64,000 nt of DNA from assembly GCF_018143015.1 (NCBI RefSeq), contig NC_054749.1:34738500-34802499 (forward strand), written 5' to 3'. Source of the DNA: Lytechinus variegatus (Eukaryota; Echinodermata; Echinoidea; Temnopleuroida; Toxopneustidae). Made by a program: the position numbers and the translations under genes. Below, piece after piece: positions 37,008 through 48,109 of this stretch. The notes below the pieces were generated by a model. It worked only from the letters and a program-made list of their open reading frames with translations, was not told the origin of the DNA and ran no database searches. The first letter of the stretch is position 1, and each line of letters begins with the position of its first letter.

Positions 37008-40000
37008 CTCTGTCGAATATCAGTTTGATGAATGCTCACCCCCTAGATCAAACATCCGTTCGGCGCCCCCGCCCCCATTGTCAAACAAAAATTCGGCGTC
37101 CTTTTTATTTATTTATTATTTTATTTATGAACCATAAATTGATATGGTCGGGGTTGTTCGGATGGTAGAGGGCGCCGAATTGATGTTCGACATAGGGGGT
37201 GCAGAATGGATGTTCGATCGAGGGGGGATGTCAAATTCATGGTCGACATAAGGGGTGCCGTTTCGATGTGCGATATAGGGGGATGCGAATTGATTTTGGA
37301 CATAGGGGAGGGCGCAGAATTGATACTCGACATAGGGGGTGCCAAATTCATATCCGACACAAAGGGTGCCAAATTGATGGTTGACATAGAGGGCGGGGCG
37401 GGGGGGGGGGCGAATTGAAGTTCTACTTATGGGCGTCGAGTGAATGTTCGATGTAGAAGGGGGAAGTCAAACGGATGTTCTACATAAAAGGCACCAAATT
37501 GATGTACAACATCTAGGAGGTGCTGAACTCATGTTTGACTTGGGGGAGGGGCAGAATTCATTTTTGACATAGGGGACACCGGATTGATGTTTGACACAGC
37601 GGGGCGCCGAACAGATGTTTGATCTAGGAGGGACATCAACCTGATATTTGACATAATAATAAAAAACGATTATTTATATGCGCTATACACAAAAAGTAAC
37701 ACAGCGCTTGCAATGGTCAGAAACAAAATAAAAATATTAAATAACAAAAAGTACAGAATTCTATACATTAAATTGCATCAACTATTGGTGTTCTCAACTG
37801 CGCCAGATGAGGCCTGGTGGCCTCTTGCTTGCTGCTTCGTTCACCAACAATTTAAGGGACAAGCCCGGTCAGCACATAATTCACAGAAGCTCTAGTATAG
37901 CACTTGAGGCCACCAGGCCCCAGATAGGCTAGCCAAGTCAACCAAACAGTGATAGCAAATATCATCAAAACAAATACATAGTTGTTCGGATGGTAGAGGG
38001 CGCCGAATTCTTGTTTGACATAGGGGGTGCAGAATGGATGTTCGATCGAGGGGGGATGTAAAATTCATGGTCGACATAAGGGGTGCTGTTTCGATGTGCG
38101 ATATAGGGGAATACGAATTGATTTTGGACATAGAGGAGGGCGAAGAATTGATACTCGACATAAGGGGTGCCAAATTCATATTGACACAGAGGGTGCCAAA
38201 TTGATATTTTACATAGGGGGCGCAGAATCGATATAAGGGGTGCCGAATCGTTATTCGACCGAGCGGGTTGCGAATCGATTTTGGACATAGGGGAGGGTGC
38301 AGAATTGATACTCGACGTAGGGGGGGGGGGACAAATTCATATTCGATATAGCGGGTGCAAAATTCATGTTCTACAAAGGGGAGCGCCGAATTAATGCTTA
38401 ACCCAGAGACGGCGAGTTGATGTTAAAAAGGGACGCCGAATTTATGTTTGACATTGGGGGCGGGGGCGCCGAACGGATGTTTGATCTGGGGGGGGGGACG
38501 AATTGAAGTTCTATTTAGATGCGTCGAGTGAATGTTCGATCTAGAAGGGGGGAAATCAAACGGATGTTCGACATAAAGGGCACCAAATTGATGTTCAACA
38601 TAGGATGTGATGAATTCATGTTTGACTTAGGGGGCGCAAAATTCACGTTTGACATAGGGGCACCGGATTGATGTTTGACATAACGGGGTGCCGAACGGAT
38701 GTTTGATCAAGGAGGGACATCAAACTGATATTCGAGATAATAACAAAAAATGTTATTTATATGCGCTATAAACAAAAAGTATCAAAGCGCTTGCAATGGT
38801 CAGAAATAAAACATAAATCTTAAATAACAAAAAGTATAGAATTCTAAACATTAAATTGCATCAACTAATGGTGTTCTCAACTGCGCCAGATGAGGCCTGG
38901 TGGCCTCTTGCTTGCTGCTTCGTTCACCAACAATTTAAGGGACAAGCCCGGTCAGCACATAATTCACAGAAGCTCTAGTATAGCACTTGAGGCCACCAGA
39001 CCCCAGATGGGCTAGCCAAGTCAACCAAACAGTGATAGAAAAAATCATCAAAACAAATACATATCAAATAAATGAAAATAGAAAACTAGATAATTGGAAA
39101 AAGATGTGAATTGAGTTGTCGTTTGAAAGAAGATATGGTCGGTGTTGTTCGGATGGTAGAGTGCGCCAAATTGATGTTCGACATAGGGGGTACAGAATGG
39201 ACGTTCGATCGAGGGGGATGTCAAATTCATGGTCGACATAGGGGGTGCCGAACCGATGTTCGACATAGGGGGATGCAAATTGACTTTGGACATAGGGGAG
39301 GGCGCAGAATTGATATTCGACATAGAGGGTGCCAAATTGATGTTTGACATAGGGGGCGCCGAATTGATGTTTAACCTTAGGGTGGGCCCCAAATTGATGT
39401 TTTACCTGGAGAAGCCTAGTTGATGTTAAAAAGGGACGCCAAACTTATGTTTGACATTTGGGGGCGGGGGCGCCGAACGAATGTTTCATTTAGGGGGGGG
39501 GGGACATAAAACTGATAATTAAGAAAGAGGGTACCAAATTTATGTTTGACATAGGGGGCGCCGAATTATTCTATGACCTAGTGGGGGGTAAATTAATGTT
39601 CTACTTAGTGGCGCGGAGTGGATGTTCGATATAGAAGTGGGGGAAGTCAAACGGATGTTCGACATAAAAGGCACCAAATTGATGTTCAACATAGGTACAG
39701 AATTCATGTTTTCCTAGGGGGAGGGGGCTGAATTCATTTTTGACATAGGGGGCACCGGATTGATGTTTGAGATAGCGGGGCGCCGAACGATTGTTTGATC
39801 TAGAAGGGACATCAAACTGACATTCGACATAATAATAAAAACGGGTTATTTATATGCGTCATACACAAAAAGTATCACATTTCTTGCAATGGTCAGAAAA
39901 AATTAAAATATGAAATAACAAAAAGTATAGAATTTTAAACATTGAATTGCATCAACTATTGGTGTTCTCAACTGCGCCAGATGAGGCCTGGTGGCCTCTT

Positions 40001-40307
40001 GCTTGCTGCTTCGTTCACCAACAATTTAAGGGACAAGCCCGGTCAGCACATAATTCACAGAAGCTCTAGTATAGCACTTGAGGCCACCAGGCCCCAGATA
40101 GGCTAGCCAAGTCAACCAAACAGTGATAGCAAAAATCATCAAAACAAATACATATCAAATAAATAAAATAGAAAAATAGATAATTGAAAAAGATGTGACT
40201 TGAGTTGTCGTTGGAAAGAAGATATGGTTCATGTGAGTATGAACCATAACTATGTTAAAGAATAATTCGGCGCCCTCTATGTCAAACATCAATTTGGCAC
40301 CCTCTCT

Positions 40308-40479
40308 GGGCGTTGTGTCGTGCGCCTGTAATCCAAGCTGTGAGGAAGTTACAAATTGATGCAGAGGTTCGAGCCCTGTCACGTCTTTCGGATGGTGACG
40401 TTAAAGGTCGGTCCCAGACGTAAATAATCACTTCTGATTGATACACGTCTGACAAAACTGAAACACACACACACACACT
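40308..40479 (+). mobile_element. 7SL/Alu-like SINE, copy 4
   Basis: As copy 1, but with GTTGTGTCGTGCGCC and a longer CA tail. It lies in cassette 40221-40620. Confidence 0.65.
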
Positions 40480-41783
40480 CTCTGTCGAATATCAGTGTGA
40501 TGCTAACCCCCCTAGATCAAACATCCGTTCGGCGCCCCTGCCCCATTGTCAAACAAAAATTCGGCGTTCCTTTTATTTATTTATTTATCATTTTATTTAT
40601 GAACCATAAATTGATATGGTCGGGCTTGTTCGGATGGTAAAGGGCGCCGAATTGATGTTCAACATAGGGGGTGCAGAATGGATGTTCGATCGAGGGGGGA
40701 TGTCAAATTCATGGTCGACATAAGGGGTGCCATTTCGATGTGCGATATAGGGGTATGCAAATTGACTTTGGACATAGGGGAGGGCGCAAAATTGATATTC
40801 GACATCGAGGGTGCCAAATTTATGTTTGACATAGGGGGCGCCGACTGATGTTTAACCTTGGGGTGGGCCCCAAATTGATGTTTTACCTGGAGACGCCTAG
40901 TTGTTAAAAAGGGACGCCAAACTTATGTTTGACATTTGGGGGCGGGGGCGCCGAACGAATGTTTCATTTAGGGGGGGGGACATAAAACTGATAATTAAGA
41001 AAGAGGGTACCAAATTTATGTTTGACATAGGGGGCGCCGAATTATTCTATGACCTAGTGGGGGGTAAATTAATGTTCTACTTAGTGGCGCGGAGTGGATG
41101 TTCGATATAGAAGTGGGGGAAGTCAAACGGATGTTCGACATAAAAGGCACCAAATTGATGTTCAACATAGGTACAGAATTCATGTTTTCCTAGGGGGAGG
41201 GGGCTGAATTCATTTTTGACATAGGGGGCACCGGATTGATGTTTGACATAGCGGGGCGCCGAACGGATGTTTGATCTAGGAGGGACATCAAACTGACATT
41301 CGACATAATAATAAAAACGGTTATTTATATGCGTCATACACAAAAAGTATCACATTTCTTGCAATGGTCAGAAAAAATTAAAATATGAAATAACAAAAAG
41401 TATAGAATTCTAAGCATTAAATTGCATCAACTATTGGTGTTCTCAACTGCGCCAGATGAGGCCTGGTGGCCTCTTGCTTGCTGCTTCGTTCACCAACAAT
41501 TTAAGGGACAAGCCCGGTCAGCACATAATTCACAGAAGCTCTAGTATAGCACTTGAGGCCACCAGGCCCCAGATAGGCTAGCCAAGTCAACCAAACAGTG
41601 ATAGCAAAAATCATCAAAACAAATACATATCAAATAAATGAAAATAGAAAACTAGATAATTGAAAAAGATGTGACTTGAGTTGTCGTTGGAAAGAAGATA
41701 TAGTTCATGTGAGTATGAACCATAACTATGTTAAAGAATAATTCGGCGCCCTCTATGTCAAACATCAATTTGGCACCCTCTCT

Positions 41784-41950
41784 GGGCGTTGTGGCGTGCG
41801 CCTGTAATCCAAGCTGTGAGGAAGTTACAAATTGATGCAGAGGTTCGAGCCCTGTCACGTCTTTCGGATGGTGACGTTAAAGGTCGGTCCCAGACGTAAA
41901 TAATCACTTCTGATTGATACACGTCTGACAAAACTGAAACACACACACAC
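41784..41950 (+). mobile_element. 7SL/Alu-like SINE, copy 5
   Basis: Nearly identical to copies 4 and 6, with a CA tail of intermediate length. Confidence 0.65.
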
Positions 41951-43261
41951 TCTCTGTCGAATATCAGTGTGATGAATGCTCACCCCCCTAGATCAAACAT
42001 CCGTTCGGCGCCCCCTGCCCCATTGTCAAACAAAAATTCGGCGTTCCTTTTATTTATTTATTTATCATTTTATTTATGAACCATAAATTGATATGGTCGA
42101 GGTTGTTCGGATGGTAAAGGGCGCCGAATTGATGTTCAACATAGGGGGTGCAGAATGGATGTTCGATCGAGGGGGGATGTCAAATTCATGGTCGACATAA
42201 GGGGTGCCATTTCGATGTGCGATATAGGGGTATGCAAATTGACTTTGGACATAGGGGAGGGCGCAAAATTGATATTCGACATCGAGGGTGCCAAATTTAT
42301 GTTTGACATAGGGGGCGCCGAACTGATGTTTAACCTTGGGGTGGGCCCCAAATTGATGTTTTACCTGGAGACGCCTAGTTGTTAAAAAGGGACGCCAAAC
42401 TTATGTTTGACATTTGGGGGCGGGGGCGCCGAACGAATGTTTCATTTAGGGGGGGGGGACATAAAACTGATAATTAAGAAAGAGGGTACCAAATTTATGT
42501 TTGACATAGGGGGCGCCGAATTATTCTATGACCTAGTGGGGGGTAAATTAATGTTCTACTTAGTGGCGCGGAGTGGATGTTCGATATAGAAGTGGGGGAA
42601 GTCAAACGGATGTTCGACATAAAAGGCACGAAATTGATGTTCAACATAGGTACAGAATTCATGTTTTCCTAGGGGGAGGGGGTTGAATTCATTTTTGACA
42701 TAGGGGGCACCGGATTGATGTTTGAGATAGCGGGGCGCCGAACGATTGTTTGATCTAGAAGGGACATCAAACTGACATTCGACATAATAATAAAAACGGT
42801 TATTTATATGCGTCATACACAAAAAGTATCACATTTCTTGCAATGGTCAGAAAAAATTAAAATATGAAATAACAAAAAGTATAGAATTTTAAACATTAAA
42901 TTGCATCAACTATTGGTGTTCTCAACTGCGCCAGATGAGGCCTGGTGGCCTCTTGCTTGCTGCTTCGTTCACCAACAATTTAAGGGACAAGCCCGGTCAG
43001 CACATAATTCACAGAAGCTCTAGTATAGCACTTGAGGCCACCAGGCCCCAGATAGGCTAGCCAAGTCAACCAAACAGTGATAGCAAAAATCATCAAAACA
43101 AATACATATCAAATAAATAAAATAGAAAACTAGATAATTGAAAAAGATGTGACTTGAGTTGTCGTTGGAAAGAAGATATGGTTCATGTGAGTATGAACCA
43201 TAACTAGGTTAAAGAATAATTCGGCGCCCTCTATGTCAAACATCAATTTGGCACCCTCTCT

Positions 43262-43431
43262 GGGCGTTGTGGCGTGCGCCTGTAATCCAAGCTGTGAGGA
43301 AGTTACAAATTGATGCAGAGGTTCGAGCCCTGTCACGTCTTTCGGATGGTGACGTTAAAGGTCGGTCCCAGACGTAAATAATCACTTCTGATTGATACAC
43401 GTCTGACAAAACTGAAACACACACACACACT
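43262..43431 (+). mobile_element. 7SL/Alu-like SINE, copy 6
   Basis: Nearly identical to copies 4 and 5. It is the last cassette before the array reverts to diverged monomers. Confidence 0.65.
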
Positions 43432-44340
43432 CTCTGTCGAATATCAGTGTGATGCTAACCCCCCTAGATCAAACATCCGTTCGGCGCCCCCTGCCCCATT
43501 GTCAAACAAAAATTCGGCGTTCCTTTTATTTATTTATTTATCATTTTATTTATGAACCATAAATTGATATGGTCGAGGTTGTTCGGATGGTAAAGGGCGC
43601 CGAATTGATGTTCAACATAGGGGGTGCAGAATGGATGTTCGATCGAGGGGGGATGTCAAATTCATGGTCGACATAAGGGGTGCCATTTCGATGTGCGATA
43701 TAGGGGTATGCGAATTGATTTTGGACATAGGGGGGGGGGGGCGCAGAATTGATACTCGACATAGGGGGTGCCAAATTTATATTCGACACAGAGTGTGCCA
43801 AATTGATGTTTGACATAGAGGGTGCCGAATGGATGTTCGATCGAGGGGGGATGTCAAATTCATGTTCGGCAGAGGGGATGCCGAATCGATGTTCGACATA
43901 GGAGGGTGCGAATTTAATTTCGACATAGGGGAGCGCGCAGAATTGATATTCGACATAGGGGGGTGCCAAATTGATATTTGACATAAGAGGGGGGGGGGGG
44001 GCTCTAAATTGATGTTCGACAAAGGGGGCGCCAAATTGATGTTCGACATAGAGGGACGCCGAATTTTTGTTAAACCCAGGGCGGGTCCCGTATTGATACT
44101 ATAACTAGGGGCGCTGATTTGATGTTCAATCTAGGATACGTTTAATTGATATTCTACTAAGGGGCGCCGATTGATGTTTAAACTAGAAAGGGGGGCCGCC
44201 AAAGTGATGCTCTACTTAGGACCGTCAAATTTACTGTGACCAGGGGGCTGCTGAATTAAAGTTTGACCTGGGGGCGCCGAAGTGATATCCAATCTTATGG
44301 GGGCCAATTTTATATTCGACCATGGACGCCTTGATCCTTT

Positions 44341-45300
44341 AATAGCCTTGTTATAGTGAGATACATATCCTGCCCAAAGGATTAAATGCGACTTAAAATA
44401 TCCTGCTTTACGATAATAGGAATTCTGTCAATTCGCGATACAAATATTTGAGTAATACGTTACATATCTTCTTCATGGATTACACATATATAAGTCCTTA
44501 AAACGCTTTTTCGTGTCAGTATACATAGGCGGATCGAGGGGGCAAAGGGGTCGCCCCTCTCCCCTAGTTATAGATAGAAAGATAAAAATTTTGTTTTCAC
44601 ACATAAAAAACCCCAAACAGATACAAAGTCTGATTTACATTGGGGCCGTGCCATTAATAAAAATGTACAAAGTAAAAGGCACTCAAACTTACATGAATAA
44701 ATACATGAAACATGATAATCGTAATTATTACCAGGTGATAATACAAAAAGTTAAGTTTATGAAAATAATAACGAATTGTAATCAAATGATAAGTTGGTGA
44801 TATACAGAAATATCTTCAATATGAATACATAATACAGAAAAAAATTATAGGGTGAAATATTACTCAGATACATAATTATAAATTGGTTAATTTGAATTAT
44901 TGAGGAAAACTCTAACACTACACACTCGCACATACACACAAACAGATACACACCATACACCCTTCCAAACACCAGTCATCATTAATTTTTTTCATCCCTA
45001 TGATATAATGCATACAGGCAAAGTGGGTAAACATCATGCAAAACATAAAAAAGACGATTATGGGAGAGAGGGAGAAATAACAATTAGAAAAGGAATCAGA
45101 GCTTGAAAGAGCCCTTCTCAAATCAGTATATTATTTCACTTTCATTTCAATTATTTGATCAGATACCCAATTGTCTTCATGGTTACAAATAATATTTAAT
45201 GTAAAAAAAATTATTCGGAACACGAAACATTTCAGCTCATGCTTCGCGCTCGCATCAGTTGCATAGTAAGATGCCTATTCTGCTTTGATTTTCCGATCTG
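44341..45300. other. Intergenic after the array, no gene seen
   Basis: AT-rich. A possible transposon edge lies at 44527-44570 (GGCGGATCGAGGGGGCAAAG) and AGCTCATGCTTCGCGCTCGC at 45234-45254 belongs to the GC-rich family described at 48110. No exon is supported. Confidence 0.4.
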
Positions 45301-45307
45301 AAAACAG

Positions 45308-45468
45308 GGGGGCGTTTCATGAAAGGACTTAAAAGTCTCAAGTTTTATCCGACAAGTCCCATTTTATCCGACAGTTACCATAGGAACAGTACCTCTCAGC
45401 CAATCAAAATCAGGGAAAGATGTCAGATCTGACGACCTGTCTGATTAAAATATTGATGAAACGCTCCC
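45308..45468. mobile_element. Palindromic MITE with GTTTCATGAA-type ends
   Basis: GGGGGGCGTTTCATGAAAGG and TGATGAAACGCTCCCC are inverted. Internal TTTTATCCGACAGTTACCAT matches 10170-10335 in opposite order. Confidence 0.7.
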
Positions 45469-45532
45469 CTGGGCACTAGACGCATGTTTCTTTATAGAAA
45501 TCTGAACAGGAGTGAGCGAAGGAAACGAGGTC

Positions 45533-45787
45533 GTCATAAGGGAATATATCACTGGCGTAAAGATGGGAGGGGGGGGGCCTTGATCTCAAAAGTTTTCACG
45601 ACCAAGAAAAATAAGAGAAAAGGGTGAAATATGATAGTATTTTCTGAATTTTGTATCAAAATCTATTACAAAATTTGATTTTTGCGAATAGAAATATCGA
45701 AATTTGCTCGCTACCGATTTTTTTGTAATTTTTATAAGATACGCCTTATGTAGCCCCTTCGAAATTGTTGGTTCATTACGCCACTGG
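45533..45787. mobile_element. Short element with TGGCGTAA inverted ends
   Basis: The left end CACTGGCGTAAAG and right end CATTACGCCACT are inverted. GGAATAT flanks both sides (left before ATCACTGG, right after GCCACT), compatible with a 7-8 bp duplication of hAT type. Confidence 0.5.
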
Positions 45788-46048
45788 AATATGTATTTCG
45801 TAGTTTATGAATTAAAGGTGCAATTTAAATCTGTCCTTGGGCATAGAGTCTGAATGAAAGTTATGTAAAATACTAACAGGTGCAAGTATAACTCTTGGGA
45901 ATATAGCCTGAAGGGAATGATAGAAAGTTATATACAATACACGTCAGTCTGTATTATATGACTGTACCAGGCCAGATGTCTAATTAATAAAATAAACTTT
46001 TGGTTTCGTTTTAGGGTGTGACCTGAACAGGACCCTTGATATGTACTA

Positions 46049-46290
46049 AAGGGACGGTCCAGGCTGGAGATGTTTACCTCTCAATTCATAGAGAAATATT
46101 CACAAAGCTAAATGCTGAAAATTTGATCAAAATCGGACAACAAATATTAAACAGGGTTATTGAATTTTAAAGATTTGCATTATTCCGGTGAAAAAGTTCT
46201 AGGCATGTCTTTATGAATATTCTTTAGGTGGGCTAATGATGTCATATTCCCACTTCTTCTTTTGTATTTTTTTTATATGAAATTATGTTT
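46049..46290. mobile_element. Partial MITE (GGGACGGTCCAGGCTGG end)
   Basis: Starts AAAGGGACGGTCCAGGCTGG and contains GAAAATTTGATCAAAATCGG, in the style of the other foldback MITEs here. The right half is not recognisable. Confidence 0.4.
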
Positions 46291-46889
46291 AGTCAAAAAA
46301 CCAAGAACTACAACAATTGGATTGACAACTTGCATTAAGTATTTATTGCCGCAACTTATTTTGAGGTGATCCACATCTGCGTATAGCATTTCCATAAGAT
46401 AAGATACATATACCTTGATCTTTATAAAAAATAACGTGCTTAGAATGTCCAGTTGTTAGGTCATAATATAAAAAAAAATCAGCAAACTCTTCGCGCTAGC
46501 ATTGTTTCATTAAATGCCAAATATATTTACTGACAGAAGGCAAAAACCAGACTGCAGTATGTGGAATTTCAGTTTATTTCAAGAAAATCAACAGCCTCGC
46601 TGTGGAATACAAATGATAAATCTACATTGTAAATACATATTGATAAAAAATAATAAATCACAATTTTCATATCATTTCAAATAGTTTTTAAGAAACAGGT
46701 GATACAATGCAGTATGGTTATAAGTCACAAAATGCCATATATTATAACTTCACACATGAGGTTTGAGCAAATGTATATGTTCTAAAATGTAACCAGTAAT
46801 CAAATTGCAGTATGAATATAACAATTTAAATAATTCCTGGATATATTGCACAATAACAAGACATGTGTTTTTTTGTAATAAAACAAATG

Positions 46890-47400
46890 TGACTAAATAA
46901 AAACACACCTCTCAATTCCCGTAGCTGTTCTCTAGACCTACAAGTACTAATATCCTTTTTTTGCAAATCATATGTTGAGCTAAATAGGAGTAAAATGGGC
47001 AATATACTACAATGAACATCATGAACCAGATCTGATGGTATTATCTGAAATATGTTAAACAATTATAAAAAACAATCACATCAACATAAACCAGTAAAAG
47101 CTTACCTTGTGTTCATGTACTGTATGCTATCCAATCATTACTAGATAATGCACTGTAGAATTATAACAATTGCAAAGTCATTAATGTTAGTTAAAATTCC
47201 ATGGGCATCATTAATCATCGAGCAATAAGTAAACACATTATCATACGAAGTTAAGAAATATACCAGTAATATCATAAAATAACAATAACCATCAACTCAC
47301 TTAATTGCACACTGGTAAGACAACCTGCTTCCTCAAAAGTTCAATCGCTTCTGTCCATTTTCCGCCAAAATCATGTGCCCTGGCTTGAAAAGATAGCCTC
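46890..47400 (-). other. Possible exon fragments of an unrecognised minus-strand gene
   Basis: At 47311-47391 the minus strand reads ARAHDFGGKWTEAIELLRKQ then VVLPVCN and a stop, after TATCTTTTCAAG, which resembles an acceptor. At 46895-47045 it reads IIPSDLVHDVHCSILPILLL and STCRSREQLRELRG after ATATTTCAG. Composition is protein-like but the family is unknown. The link between the two pieces (through a weak GTTGTC donor) is speculation. Confidence 0.2.
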
Positions 47401-47555
47401 CTATTGGGGGTACATAATTGAAACCCCAATTGACTCTTCAATGGTCAATTACACTGGTCAGTCCAGTCAAGTATACAGAGGGATGCATCCATGAAGGAAT
47501 TTTGAACAAAAGCCATTGTCCACTAAGCCAGTTCTACCAGTCTGTCTGCAAGGCC

Positions 47556-47725
47556 GATTTATTTATTTATTTATTCATTCATTCATTCATTCATTCATTC
47601 ATTCATTCATCCATCCATCCATCCACATTCATTCATTCATTCATCTATTCATTCATTCATTCATCTATTCATTCATTCATTCATTCATCCATCCATCCAT
47701 CCATCCATTAATTAATTAATTTATT
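47556..47725. repeat. ATTC/ATCC tetranucleotide repeat
   Basis: Runs of TTAT, CATT and CATC tetramers. They keep several frames open (Ile-His-Ser and Phe-Ile-His patterns), which are not genes. Confidence 0.9.
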
Positions 47726-48109
47726 TATTACAGTATATTTATACAGGATAACAAGCTCAGATTGACTGTTTAACAGCATGGCCCTGTTAACACTAAATAA
47801 AAATATAGAGTAATTTAGGTTCTATACAAATAATGAATTCAATACATTACAGAAAATCAATGATTCAAAAATTGTTCAATATAAAATAATTGTTTGAGGA
47901 ATCGGTGAAAAGAGAAAAGTTATCATAGACAAAACAATTACAGTAAAATGTAAACCAAAGTATGTGATATCATTGACACATTCAATAATTCAGCAAGATT
48001 TATGAAGGAAATTAGTTAGATTTGAAGGTTGATTCGTAGCATATTGGATAATGATATTGCATTTAAGTAGAAATTCGGGAATACAATTATCATTGAGCAT
48101 CAGCAGAAA

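Larger units (their letters stand above)
18113..44000 (+). repeat. Higher-order repeat region of the array
   Basis: A composite of ordered minisatellite units plus a LINE tail block recurs 21 times. Using GTTCTCAACTGCG as landmark, copies fall near 18496, 20240, 21293, 22940, 24382, 25427, 26443, 27466, 28499, 29529, 30201, 31577, 32628, 34000, 35416, 36498, 37791, 38875, 39966, 41440 and 42919. Spacing is about 1.02-1.09 kb in many cases and 1.3-1.7 kb where extra units or cassettes are present; one is only about 0.67 kb. Unit order is conserved between copies (for example GGGCACCGGATTGATG, then GGCGCCGAACGGATG, then AGGAGGGACATCAAACTG), the hallmark of higher-order amplification. Confidence 0.9.
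14345..44340 (+). repeat. 30-kb G-rich minisatellite array
   Basis: The unit is roughly 27-31 bp, approximating GGGGCGCCGAATTGATGTTC followed by GACATAGG, and is repeated head to tail across the region with substitutions and G-run length changes. G lies on the plus strand almost throughout. Units near 30 bp read as decapeptides on both strands (for example GGAEFMFDIG on plus and PMSNINSAPP on minus), giving dozens of long open frames with no start context, splice pattern or conserved non-repeat domain. The array is interrupted by a LINE tail block (21 copies), inverted cassettes, short tail-only remnants and one MITE. Confidence 0.95.

Noticed and set aside
30374..43430. Repeated frames reading MTGLEPLHQFVTS and SERRDRARTSASICN on the minus strand.
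   Set aside because: They are antisense translations of the SINE and its flanks, identical in every cassette only because the DNA is duplicated.
14345..44340. Dozens of long open frames on both strands giving decapeptide repeats (FDIGGAE, MSNINSAPP and similar).
   Set aside because: They arise from repeat units of about 30 bp, occur on both strands at once, often start at non-ATG codons and are broken wherever a unit changes length.
14345..44340. CRISPR-like or integron-like array of regularly spaced repeats.
   Set aside because: The region is a degenerate eukaryotic tandem repeat with no unique spacers, no leader and spliced animal genes on both sides.
47418..47719. Frames with Phe-Ile-His-Ser repeats.
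   Set aside because: Translations of the ATTC/ATCC tetranucleotide repeat.
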